Both the position numbers and the translations under genes were made by a program. 40,040 nucleotides of DNA from Acidimicrobiaceae bacterium (lineage in GTDB: Bacteria > Actinomycetota > Acidimicrobiia > Acidimicrobiales > RAAP-2): assembly GCA_027315045.1 (NCBI GenBank), contig DAHUZS010000075.1:1-40040 (forward strand), in the 5' to 3' direction. The notes beneath the pieces were generated by a model, which searched no databases, was not told the DNA's origin, and saw nothing but the letters and a program-made list of their open reading frames with translations. Within the stretch, counting starts at the first letter, position 1; every line of letters starts with the position of its first letter. Shown here one piece after another: positions 32,337 to 40,040 of the stretch.

Positions 32337-34466
32337 GTGAGTCCGTCACGGCCGGACCGGCCGAACCGCCTGCCGAACACCGGCGGCGGGAACAACCCGA
32401 ACCCCGGCAACGACCAGAGCTGGCGCTGGATCTGGACCGTGCTCATCGTCGCGGTCCTGGCCGTGCTCGTGGTCCCCTCGCTCCTCCCCCACTCCTCGGC
32501 CACCTCGATCAACTACGCGAACTACCTGAAGGACGTGAAGGCCGGCCACGTCGCGACCGCCACCATCGACAACTCGACCGGGGTGATCACCGGCAAGCTC
32601 ACCGACGGCGCCAACTACACCAGCCAGGGCCCCAACCCCTACAGCCAGACCGACGTCAACGCGATGCGCAAGGACGGGTTGGCGGTCAACTTTTCCCAGC
32701 CCTCCTCGAGCATCCTCTCGGCGATCCTCCCGTACGTGCTCCTGGTCGGCCTGTTCGCCGCGGTCATGTGGCTCATGACCAGACAGGCCCGGGGACAGAT
32801 GTCCGGAATCATGTCGATCGGTCGCTCGCGAGCCCGGATGTACAGCGCCGAACGGCCCTCGACCACCTTCGGTGACGTCGCCGGCTACAACGGCGTCAAA
32901 CAGGAGATCTCCGAAGTGGTCGACTTCTTGAAGACGCCGGCCCGTTTCAAGGAGATCGGGGCCAAGATCCCCAAGGGGGTCCTCTTGGTGGGCCCGCCGG
33001 GGACCGGCAAGACCCTGCTCGCCCGGGCGGTGGCCGGCGAGGCCGGCGTGCCCTTCCTCTCAGTCTCGGGCTCGGACTTCATGGAGATGTTCGTCGGCGT
33101 CGGCGCCTCACGGGTGCGGGACCTGTTCCAGACGGCCCGCAAGCAGGCCCCGGCCATCGTGTTCGTGGACGAGATCGACTCCATCGGCCGAAAGCGGGGC
33201 GCCGGGCTGGGCGGCGGCCACGACGAACGGGAGCAGACGCTCAACCAGATGCTCTCGGAGATGGACGGGTTCGACCCGGCCGAGGGCGTCGTCATGATCG
33301 CCGCTACCAACCGGCCGGACATCTTGGACCCTGCGCTGCTCCGACCGGGCCGGTTCGACCGCCAGATCGTGGTGCCCCTCCCCGACCTCGACGAGCGCCT
33401 GCCCATCCTCCAGGTGCACTGTCGGGACAAGCGGATGAGCCCCGACGTCGACCTCGACCTCGTGGCCAGGGGCACCCCGGGGATGAGCGGGGCCGACCTG
33501 GCCAACCTGGTGAACGAGGCCGCCCTGCACGCGGTGCGGCGGGGCTCGCCCTCCATCGCCATGGCCGACTTCGAGTCGGCCCGAGACCGGGTGCTCATGG
33601 GCCAGCGACGCGAGTCGTTGATCCTCTCGGACGACGAGAAGGAGCGCGTCGCGTACCACGAGGGCGGGCACGCCGTCTTGGCCTACGTGCTCGAGAACGC
33701 CGACCCGGTGCACAAGGTGACCATCTTCCCCACCGGAATGGCCCTCGGCGTTACCCAGCAGCTCCCGATGGAAGAGCGTCACATCCATCCTCGCAGCCAC
33801 ATCGAAGACGCGTTGTGCGTGCGGATGGGCGGCCGGGCGGCCGAGCTCCTCGTCTACGGCGACCTCTCCACCGGGGCCGCCAACGACCTGGTGGGCAACA
33901 CCGAACTGGCCCGCAAGATGGTGCGGGAATGGGGCATGAGCGAGGACATCGGCCCCATGGCCTGGGGCTCCCAGGGCCAGGTGTTCCTGGGCGAGGACCT
34001 CATGCACACCCGGGACTACTCCGAGCACACCGGTCAGATCATCGACGACGAGGTCGAACGGATCCTCCGGGCCCAGGAGGAGCGGGCCTTGGAGGTCCTT
34101 TCCCGTCACCGCAAGGGGCTCGACGCCGTGGCCAAGGCCCTGCTCGAGGACGAGACCATCGAGGGGGCGATGGTCGGCCGGCTGGTCGACGACGCCTACG
34201 GACGGCCCGTGCACGCCACTGGCAAGAAAGCGGCCCCCACCTTCAACGGGAACGGCTCCCGGGCCGAGGCCTCCGAGGCAGCGGCCGGCGAGGACGAGCC
34301 TGTGACCCAATCCGAGCCCGAAGCGGTCCAGACCCACGCCGCCGCGCTGGCCGCACAACCGCCGGCGCCCCGGGGCACCACCCCGTCGGGCTGGCCCGCA
34401 CCCCAGTGGCCACCGCCGCAGTGGAGCCCACCCCCCCAACCCGCACCGGGCCCGGGCGAGAGCTGA
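32337..34466 (+). CDS. ftsH: ATP-dependent zinc metalloprotease FtsH
   Basis: A 709-residue membrane AAA+ protease that degrades misfolded membrane proteins and regulatory substrates. Order of parts: a Pro/Asn-rich head, first helix (about 30-50), an extracytoplasmic domain, second helix (about 126-147), AAA+ module with Walker A GPPGTGKT (219-226), Walker B IVFVDEID with Asp278-Glu279, the second region of homology [20 protein letters not shown], and the zinc protease motif HEGGH at 441-445. The carboxy-terminal [20 protein letters not shown] follows, with the third zinc ligand Asp. The last 90 residues are Pro/Ala-rich and disordered, as in other actinobacterial FtsH. It converges on the DUF5719 gene with a 6-bp gap. 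All key residues are intact. Confidence 0.97.
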   Translation: MSPSRPDRPNRLPNTGGGNNPNPGNDQSWRWIWTVLIVAVLAVLVVPSLLPHSSATSINYANYLKDVKAGHVATATIDNSTGVITGKLTDGANYTSQGPNPYSQTDVNAMRKDGLAVNFSQPSSSILSAILPYVLLVGLFAAVMWLMTRQARGQMSGIMSIGRSRARMYSAERPSTTFGDVAGYNGVKQEISEVVDFLKTPARFKEIGAKIPKGVLLVGPPGTGKTLLARAVAGEAGVPFLSVSGSDFMEMFVGVGASRVRDLFQTARKQAPAIVFVDEIDSIGRKRGAGLGGGHDEREQTLNQMLSEMDGFDPAEGVVMIAATNRPDILDPALLRPGRFDRQIVVPLPDLDERLPILQVHCRDKRMSPDVDLDLVARGTPGMSGADLANLVNEAALHAVRRGSPSIAMADFESARDRVLMGQRRESLILSDDEKERVAYHEGGHAVLAYVLENADPVHKVTIFPTGMALGVTQQLPMEERHIHPRSHIEDALCVRMGGRAAELLVYGDLSTGAANDLVGNTELARKMVREWGMSEDIGPMAWGSQGQVFLGEDLMHTRDYSEHTGQIIDDEVERILRAQEERALEVLSRHRKGLDAVAKALLEDETIEGAMVGRLVDDAYGRPVHATGKKAAPTFNGNGSRAEASEAAAGEDEPVTQSEPEAVQTHAAALAAQPPAPRGTTPSGWPAPQWPPPQWSPPPQPAPGPGES

Positions 34467-34472
34467 GCCGGC

Positions 34473-36029
34473 TCAGCCGGAGGCCCGACCCACCGCCGGC
34501 AACGACACCACCCCGGCGGTGGCCGCCGGCACCAGGTCCTCGAGAACTAAGAGCGGCTCGCTGGCCGTGACCACCAACGCGGCGAGGCCCAACCCTCGGA
34601 GCCCCGCGGCCTGCTGTACCCCGATGGAGGCCGTCGCCGCCAGGCTGACGGCACGCCCTGCCGCCACCTCGGCCCGGGCCGCCCGGACGAGATGGCTCCC
34701 GCGGACGGCCCACACCGTGGCCGACAACCCCCGCGCCCCGGGGTTGTAGAGATCGAGGGTCGCCACCCCGGCCCCGGGAACGGCCGGGTCGGCATCGGTG
34801 CCGGGCCCGGGCAGTACGGCACTCATCGCGCCGGGGGTCCCACTTGGCAGGCCGAGCGCGCTCATCGCTCCGAACTGGGGCCCGCCGAAGGAGCTCGGGG
34901 CGTCCACGCTGCGGTCGACCACCACGCCCGCCCCTCTCCCGACCACCCGCACGGTGGCCAGGAACGGGATCGCGTCGGGAATCCGGTTTTGGCCGCTCGT
35001 CTCCAGCACCCACGCGCTGGTCGGCGCGACGAACTGGGTGAAGGAGGCCGGAGGGGAGCGGAACGGCCGCACGTCGATCCGGACCCGCTCGCTCCGGGAG
35101 GTGGGGTTGAAGACGGTGAGCACGCTCAGCCCCCCGGTGAGGTCGATCGAGCGCGGGAGGGCCCAGGCCCGCTCGGGCTCGGGCGAACCCAACCGCACCG
35201 AGAGCCCGTGAGAACCATTGGACGAGACCGTCTGCAGCGCCGCGGCCACCACCGAGCCGGTCCGGACCGAGACCACGGTCGAGACCGACCGGGCGTCCTG
35301 GACGTAGCGGTCGATCTGCTCGACCGCCAGGCTCCCCGGCGCCACCACGATGCCCTCGAATGGCTGGGGCTGCGAAATGCCCGAGGGGGTGGCGAAGGTC
35401 ATGTCCACCACGGCCACGGTGGAGGTCGGGTTGTACAGCGAGATGGCCAGTGTCCCAGCGTTGACCGTCGAGCCCGAGGCGAAGTACCAGTCGGTCGCGG
35501 TGGCGCGCGAACAGGGGGTCGCCGACCAGCCGAGCGGACCGGCCACGGACTCGGTGACCAACACCCCACCCCCGGCCACCGTCACCGTGGCGGCGACGAA
35601 CGCGCCACCGGCGAGGGCACCGGGGACCTCTTCGATCTGGGTGAACGACGGGATCACCACCCGCTCGCTCTTGCGGGCCCCGGTGTCGCTCACCGCGCTG
35701 AGGGTGGCCGTCGCCGCGTGGTCGGTCGTGTTCAGGAGGTGGAGGGTCTCCTGGGCGGTCGAGCCGTTCGCCGGCGTCCCGCCGGCGCAATACCCGGCGG
35801 AGGACTCGACGGGGGCCGGCGCGATCTCGTTCGGCGGCACCCCAGGGGGCTGGATCGGTGCGGGACGGGACACCACGGCGTTCACCACCCCCCCGGCGAC
35901 CCCGGCCGCGACGATCGCCAGCACCAAGACGAGGCGATAGGGCGACCGGGGCCTCGGGGCCGGCTCGGAGGCATCGGCGGGCGTGCCGTCGGTCCCGTCG
36001 TCGAAGAAGCCGGGCGGGCGGGTGCTCAC
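34473..36029 (-). CDS. DUF5719 family secreted/anchored protein
   Basis: A 518-residue protein with a short cytoplasmic head, one membrane helix (about 31-54) and a long Ser/Thr/Val-rich extracytoplasmic part made of repeated beta-type units (NTTDHAATATLSAVSDTG, YNPTSTVAVVDMTFATPSG, FNPTSRSERVRIDVRPF, YNPGARGLSATVWAVRGS). This is the layout of DUF5719 proteins that follow large GT2 genes in Actinobacteria. The repeat NPTS-like turns suggest four or more related domains. Its GTG overlaps the glycosyltransferase stop by 4 bp, so they are coupled and probably work together at the envelope. No catalytic motif is seen. Function is unknown. Confidence 0.8.
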   Translation of the reverse strand: MSTRPPGFFDDGTDGTPADASEPAPRPRSPYRLVLVLAIVAAGVAGGVVNAVVSRPAPIQPPGVPPNEIAPAPVESSAGYCAGGTPANGSTAQETLHLLNTTDHAATATLSAVSDTGARKSERVVIPSFTQIEEVPGALAGGAFVAATVTVAGGGVLVTESVAGPLGWSATPCSRATATDWYFASGSTVNAGTLAISLYNPTSTVAVVDMTFATPSGISQPQPFEGIVVAPGSLAVEQIDRYVQDARSVSTVVSVRTGSVVAAALQTVSSNGSHGLSVRLGSPEPERAWALPRSIDLTGGLSVLTVFNPTSRSERVRIDVRPFRSPPASFTQFVAPTSAWVLETSGQNRIPDAIPFLATVRVVGRGAGVVVDRSVDAPSSFGGPQFGAMSALGLPSGTPGAMSAVLPGPGTDADPAVPGAGVATLDLYNPGARGLSATVWAVRGSHLVRAARAEVAAGRAVSLAATASIGVQQAAGLRGLGLAALVVTASEPLLVLEDLVPAATAGVVSLPAVGRASG

Positions 36030-39000
36030 GGCGGTCCCCCGACCCGTTCGCGCCGTCGGCTCCTCTCCGACGCGGGCGCGGCCGGCCGAAGGATGGTCTC
36101 GCTCGGCTGGGCACTGGCCAACGCCCGCACCCGCCCCCGCAGGGCGAAGCGCCGGTCGAGCAGCAGGCCGACCACCAGCACCCAGAGAACGAGCTCGAGG
36201 GCGGCCCCGATCCCGGCCAACGGCACGGACGAGAACGCGAGCATCCCAGGCCCGGCGCGGGCCACCTTGAACTGGGCCGCCCAGGAGAACGCCGGGGCGA
36301 CCGGCAGGGACGTGCCCCCGACCGTGAGGTGGAAATCACCGGCCGGCGCCATGCCGGCATAGAGGGTTCCTGCACCCACCGATCCGGTGTAGCCGGAGCC
36401 CGAGTTGGTCCCGAGCGCCGGGTGCCAACCCGAGAGGTCCCCGGGCGAGGGCACCGTCAGGCCGGCGGCGGGACCGGACGTCGCCCTGGTCTCGGTGACG
36501 AGCCCGGCGGTGCGGGTCGCCCGTTCGGGGATGGTCGCGGTGTTGTCGTAGACCAAGAAGCCCTCCCCGCCCGGAACCTGGCGGAGGTCCCCTTGCTGGT
36601 CGAGCGAGGAGACCACGTCTGCGGGGACCGGGTAGGAGACGGCGGCGCCCAATCCGACGGCGCTCGGGGCCAGGTTCTCCACCACGACCACGTAGCGAAC
36701 GGCCTCCGGGGCCAGCAGGCGGCCGAGGTGCACGGTCTTGCCCGCTCGGGCCAATTCGACGGCGGTAGCCAGCTGATCAGCCGGACCCGGCGCGGCCGGG
36801 GCATAGAGGTCGGCCGCGCTCGGCGGGCCGGTGTCGGTGGTGGCATAGGCGAGGCCGGGCGAGATCGACCACGACCCGAGCGGCAACGCGGCGGGGTCCC
36901 CCAGCCAGAGCACCCGGTAGGAGTCGCCGCGGGGGGTGGCGATGAACTGCAGCGAGCGCTCGTAGCCGTTGGCGGGCAGTCCGAAGCTCCCGTTGGTCAC
37001 CTCGGCGGCAACCGGGAGCATCCCGAACGCCGCCGCCAGCATCATGAGCGAAGTGGCCAGCTGGCGCCAGCTGAAACGTTGGCCGATGAGGTCGGTCTCG
37101 AACGCGGCGACGCCGAGGCCCACGCCCGCGGCGACCGCGACGGCCGCCGGCACCAAGAGGACGTCGACGCCGGGGGCGAAGGAGCCGGTCCAGCCCCGGT
37201 CGACCACGAGCCCGAGGCCGAAGGAGACCAACGCCATCGTCCACAGCCGGGCAGCCCAGGCCAGCCGGGGTCCGGCCCCGACCAGGACCGGGAGGAGGCC
37301 GGCGACCGGCAGCAGCCAGCTCAGGCCCGACCCCCCGACCGGGCCGAGATCGAAGCGGAGCAGGGCGGACCAGCCGACGGCACGCGACGGCGCGGAGGGC
37401 AGCCCGAGCACCCCGAGGGCATGAGAGCCCGAGAGGGCGACGCCGATGACCCACGGTGCGCACAGGACGAGGGCGACGCCGATGCCACCGAGGGCCACCC
37501 GAACGGCCCGCACCGCCTCGGCGCTCGTCTTCGAAAACCACGACCCCAACCACAGACCGAACGCGCCGATCGCCACGTCGACGACCATCGCGGGAACGAA
37601 CGCGATGCCGATGGCGATGAGGACCCCAAGGCCGAACAGCTGGCTCCGCGGCTGGCGCCCGTGACGGCCGAGCGCCGCCACACCGAAGGGTTCCAGGGTG
37701 GTGGCCCGCATGAGAGTCGAGATGATCCACGGGGCCAGCGCGTACGCCACCATCGCGTCGAGGCGCCCCCGGGCCAAGGCGTCGTAGACGAGCGGGAGGC
37801 CCAGATAGGCCGCCGCCCCGAACAGCCGGCCCCGGCGCGAGCCGAAGGGGCCCAAGAGGCGGGAGACGCCCCAGGCGCCGACCGGCACACAGCCGAAGAT
37901 CAGCACCTTCTGGGTGAGCCCCATGCCGCCCAGGAGCACGGTGGCGAGCGCGCCAAGGGCGGCGTAGGCGGGAGACGACGGGGCGGTGGTCCCGACCCCC
38001 TGGGCGTGCCAGCTGGCGAAGAACTGGTGCCAGGTGGCCGGCCACGACGAGAGCGGGAGGAACTGACCGATGGCCGGGAAGGCGCCGCCGATCAGATGAC
38101 GCACTCCGATCACGAGCAAGAGGGTGATCACCAGCGCGCTCAGAAGCCGGGAACGGCGGCTGGCCAGGAGTCGCGAGCGGCTGGGACCACGCGGAGCCAG
38201 CCGGCCGCGGTCGTCCCAGTCCTCGTCGAAGGTGTCGTCCTCGGAGAAGGCGCCGGCGATGGAGCCGGTCAGCTCGGGCACCTCGGTCTCGTCGTCCCGG
38301 GAGAGTGCCCCGACCCGGGCATGGGTGGCCTCGAAGCCGAGATGGCTCACGTTGGAGACGTACTCGGAGAGCCGGGCGCTCCCCCGCAGCTGGTTCCGGC
38401 GGACCTGGTTGTCCGAGGCGGCTCGGGAACGCTGCACCCGCCGGCGAGCGTCGAGGAGCTCGGCTCGACGGGCCAGGTTCCACCGCCAGGCGCCGAGGAC
38501 CGCTCGGACCCGTCCTCGGTCCCGGGCGACCGAAGCGACCATGACCTCGCCGAGATTGAGGGCCGCGACCTGGGGCAGAACCCGGAGGAGGTGCAGGGAG
38601 CTGTAACACTTAAGCACGGCGCGCAGCTCGTGGCGGCGCTGGAGGGCCTGGAGGGTGGCGCTGGCGTCGGCGCCCGTCAGCACCGGCTCGACGCCCGGTG
38701 CGATGACCTCCAGGTGCCGGACGCGGGCGTCGGGGGCCACGATCACCCGGGCCCCGGTCACCTGGGCCCGCCAGCACAGGTCGAGGTCCTCGGCCATGGC
38801 CACGATCCCGGGATCGAACCCGCCGAGCTCGGTCATCAGGTCAGCCCGGATCAAGACACATCCGCTCGGGGCGACGAAGACGTCCCGCACGCCGTCGTGT
38901 TGGCCGTGGTCGATCTCGGGACTCTGGACCCGGTCCACCACGGCGCCGGTCTTGTCGGCATTCATGCCCACATGCACCAGCATGAGCGGGTCGTCCCAGC

Positions 39001-39364
39001 TGACCATCTTGGGGGCCACGACCGCCGCGTTGGACCGGAACGACTCTTCGACCATGAGCCGGACGGCCGACGGGTCGGGGGCGCAGTCGTCGTGACAGAC
39101 CAAGAAGAAGGTCGCCCCCTCCACCATGCCGAGGACCTGGTTTGCCGCCGCGCCGAAGGCGAGGGGCTCCTCGGTCGCCCGGACGAAGGCGTCGGGGAAG
39201 ACCCGGCCCACCCGTTCGGTCGGGTCCGCGCCCCCCGCCGCCACCACGACCACCACCAGCTCGGGATAGTCCTGAGCGGCGAGGGCCCGGAGGGTCCCCT
39301 CGAACCACGGCCCGGGGTCCCTGGTGACCACCACCGCCACCACCGCAGGCGCGCGGGTGTCCAC
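36026..39364 (-). CDS. GT2 glycosyltransferase with large membrane domain
   Basis: A 1112-residue protein. The N-terminal third is a family 2 glycosyltransferase: VVAVVVTRDPGPWFEGTLRA, the nucleotide-sugar motif HDDCAPD with Asp92-Asp93, and the acceptor-side AEDLDLCWRAQVTGARV. A basic cytoplasmic linker follows with several Arg-rich stretches, then a membrane domain of about 12 helices (from about 410 to 800) and a C-terminal extracytoplasmic domain (YRVLWLGDPAALPLG, GLAYATTDTGPPSAADLYAP) ending in a last helix and a basic tail. The architecture matches actinobacterial GT2-plus-membrane proteins paired with DUF5719 and believed to build envelope glycans. The GTG at 39364 has TAGCCT 9 nt upstream, a leaderless pattern. 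Sugar and acceptor are unknown. Confidence 0.88.
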   Translation of the reverse strand: MDTRAPAVVAVVVTRDPGPWFEGTLRALAAQDYPELVVVVVAAGGADPTERVGRVFPDAFVRATEEPLAFGAAANQVLGMVEGATFFLVCHDDCAPDPSAVRLMVEESFRSNAAVVAPKMVSWDDPLMLVHVGMNADKTGAVVDRVQSPEIDHGQHDGVRDVFVAPSGCVLIRADLMTELGGFDPGIVAMAEDLDLCWRAQVTGARVIVAPDARVRHLEVIAPGVEPVLTGADASATLQALQRRHELRAVLKCYSSLHLLRVLPQVAALNLGEVMVASVARDRGRVRAVLGAWRWNLARRAELLDARRRVQRSRAASDNQVRRNQLRGSARLSEYVSNVSHLGFEATHARVGALSRDDETEVPELTGSIAGAFSEDDTFDEDWDDRGRLAPRGPSRSRLLASRRSRLLSALVITLLLVIGVRHLIGGAFPAIGQFLPLSSWPATWHQFFASWHAQGVGTTAPSSPAYAALGALATVLLGGMGLTQKVLIFGCVPVGAWGVSRLLGPFGSRRGRLFGAAAYLGLPLVYDALARGRLDAMVAYALAPWIISTLMRATTLEPFGVAALGRHGRQPRSQLFGLGVLIAIGIAFVPAMVVDVAIGAFGLWLGSWFSKTSAEAVRAVRVALGGIGVALVLCAPWVIGVALSGSHALGVLGLPSAPSRAVGWSALLRFDLGPVGGSGLSWLLPVAGLLPVLVGAGPRLAWAARLWTMALVSFGLGLVVDRGWTGSFAPGVDVLLVPAAVAVAAGVGLGVAAFETDLIGQRFSWRQLATSLMMLAAAFGMLPVAAEVTNGSFGLPANGYERSLQFIATPRGDSYRVLWLGDPAALPLGSWSISPGLAYATTDTGPPSAADLYAPAAPGPADQLATAVELARAGKTVHLGRLLAPEAVRYVVVVENLAPSAVGLGAAVSYPVPADVVSSLDQQGDLRQVPGGEGFLVYDNTATIPERATRTAGLVTETRATSGPAAGLTVPSPGDLSGWHPALGTNSGSGYTGSVGAGTLYAGMAPAGDFHLTVGGTSLPVAPAFSWAAQFKVARAGPGMLAFSSVPLAGIGAALELVLWVLVVGLLLDRRFALRGRVRALASAQPSETILRPAAPASERSRRRERVGGPP

Positions 39365-39373
39365 GAGATGGTG

Positions 39374-39379
39374 AGGCTA
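39374..39379 (-). promoter_or_regulatory. -10 box (TAGCCT) of the glycosyltransferase gene
   Basis: On the minus strand TAGCCT ends 9 nt before the GTG at 39364, with no Shine-Dalgarno in between. It resembles the other leaderless starts in this window. Confidence 0.4.
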
Positions 39380-39425
39380 CTGGTCCCGCGCCACCACCGG
39401 CAGGAGCCCCCGGAACCACGAATGC

Positions 39426-39454
39426 TTGCAACTGTTATACACACGCGATACAAT
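39426..39454 (+). promoter_or_regulatory. Near-consensus housekeeping promoter
   Basis: TTGCAA at 39426-39431 and TACAAT at 39449-39454 are separated by exactly 17 bp, in an AT-rich island unlike the surrounding DNA. This is the best sigma70-type promoter in the window. It should start transcription near 39461, giving a leader of about 40 nt with AAGGAGG before the ATG at 39500. Confidence 0.75.
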
Positions 39455-39499
39455 CGTAGGCAGATCAGGCACGAGACCAACATGCTAAGGAGGCTCACC

Positions 39500-39901
39500 A
39501 TGCCCGCCGACTTCACCGACCGTGACGAGATCGCCCGCTTCGGCCGATTCACCAAGGGTGCCGTCGACACCGCGGTCGGCTTCGGCGTGCTGGGCCTCCA
39601 GCGGCTCCAAGTCGGCCGGGTCGCGCTGAGCCGGCGCCTGGCCAGCCACGAGACCTTCGGGCCGGGTTACCTCGCCATGCGTACCGAGGCCGTCCGTCGG
39701 GCCGGTCAGGTGGACCGCTTGTTCACCGAGGCCCTCCGGACCGTCGGGTCCACCCTCGAGCCCATCGCCGAACGCCTGCCCGAGCCGGCCCGCCAGGTGG
39801 CCACGGTCGTTCAACGACGCTTTGACGAGCTCCACGCGAAGGTGAGCGAGCACCTGGCCGACGCCCGGGCCGACGGCCAACACCCGACCGACACCGACTG
39901 A
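39500..39901 (+). CDS. Unknown 133-residue helical protein, strongly expressed by prediction
   Basis: I do not recognise this protein. It has no signal peptide, no cysteine and no membrane helix, and appears mostly helical: DRDEIARFGRFTKGAVDTAV, GFGVLGLQRLQVGRVALSRR, RRAGQVDRLFTEALRTVGST, LEPIAERLPEPARQVATVVQ and RFDELHAKVSEHLADARADG. The amphipathic pattern is loosely phasin-like, but that is only a resemblance. The ATG at 39500 has the ideal Shine-Dalgarno AAGGAGG 6 nt upstream, and a near-consensus promoter lies about 45 bp before it, so high constitutive expression is expected. It is divergent from the glycosyltransferase gene and ends 9 bp before an IS110-type fragment. Confidence 0.75.
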   Translation: MPADFTDRDEIARFGRFTKGAVDTAVGFGVLGLQRLQVGRVALSRRLASHETFGPGYLAMRTEAVRRAGQVDRLFTEALRTVGSTLEPIAERLPEPARQVATVVQRRFDELHAKVSEHLADARADGQHPTDTD

Positions 39902-39910
39902 ATGACGCTC

Positions 39911-40040
39911 CTATGGCGCGTCAAATCCCACTGATGAGCCTTCGAGGACACGGAAGAGCTGACGCGCGACGTAGCGCTTGAGGCATCGCTTGATCTCTCG
40001 GTCGCTCTTGCCTTCGGCCCGACGACGCTCGACGTAGGCA
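39911..40040 (-). mobile_element. 3' end of an IS110-like transposase (partial)
   Basis: The minus-strand frame entering at the right edge encodes the last 42 residues of a protein: AYVERRRAEGKSDREIKRCL, then KRYVARQLFRVLEG and a stop at 39911-39913. R.RAEGKS.RE....LKRY.AR matches the C-terminal helix of IS110-family (DEDD) transposases. The rest lies outside the window. IS110 elements lack long terminal inverted repeats, so the boundary cannot be set here. Confidence 0.75.

Noticed and set aside
35858-39901. Plus-strand open frame of 1347 codons antisense to DUF5719 and the glycosyltransferase
   Set aside because: Composition is Arg/Gly/Glu-rich with no family motif, as expected for the mirror frame of a GC-rich gene. 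Only its last part, from 39500, is a real gene with its own Shine-Dalgarno.
1-40040. tRNA genes and CRISPR arrays
   Set aside because: No tRNA-like TTCGAAT arm with a matching acceptor, and no regularly spaced direct repeats, were found by eye.

Overview
The window is GC-rich DNA (roughly 70% by eye) with dense genes, many GTG starts and ATGA/GTGA stop-start overlaps. Gene content points to the Actinomycetota: a bioB followed by a BsaP-type auxiliary gene, an LCP ligase, class E sortase, an F420/flavin PPOX enzyme, DUF5719 next to a large GT2, BlaI/M56 and Trm112. A deep lineage such as Acidimicrobiia is my inference, not something the sequence proves. No rRNA, tRNA or CRISPR array was seen. 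Fragments of two unrelated insertion sequences sit at the edges (IS630 type left, IS110 type right).

Layout: 0.4-3.5 kb, two exported enzymes facing each other (phosphoesterase and arylsulfotransferase-like lipoprotein). 3.7-5.1 kb, a decayed locus: ISL3 transposase remnant abutting a multiply frameshifted ABC ATPase, downstream of an intact TetR. 5.2-9.1 kb, amidase, 2-hydroxyacid dehydrogenase and acyl-CoA dehydrogenase. 9.35-11.2 kb, a tight bioB-bsaP-ribC cassette in which the riboflavin synthase is of the archaeal type. 11.2-18.6 kb, a cell-envelope region with an LCP ligase, a class E sortase, a candidate sortase substrate, four truncated genes joined at two apparent deletion junctions, and an opposing second sortase broken by two single-base frameshifts. 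18.7-21.4 kb, sugar-phosphate genes (phosphomannomutase, Trm112-like protein, PGI/PMI). 21.5-23.3 kb, a PPOX enzyme and a membrane GGDEF protein with a ruined active site but an intact I-site.

23.4-26.4 kb is an operon of BlaI-type repressor, M56 protease, DedA and UppP-like protein with 4-bp overlaps between the first three pairs and a BlaI-like operator in front. It reads as an inducible undecaprenyl-phosphate recycling unit. 26.5-27.7 kb is a decayed Xre/MbcA-RES toxin-antitoxin pair in which the toxin has two TGA codons at expected Trp positions. 27.8-28.9 kb holds a histidine phosphatase and a GYD-domain protein lacking its central segment. 28.9-39.4 kb is again envelope-related: a large membrane protein, a CPBP protease, FtsH, DUF5719 and a 1112-residue glycosyltransferase. 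A small unknown gene with a near-consensus promoter closes the window.

Two themes recur. Many genes have a TANNNT box 6-10 nt before the start codon and no Shine-Dalgarno, indicating leaderless transcripts. Several genes are interrupted by one-base deficits in G/C runs or by deletion-like joins, so raw-read verification matters before calling them dead or phase-variable.
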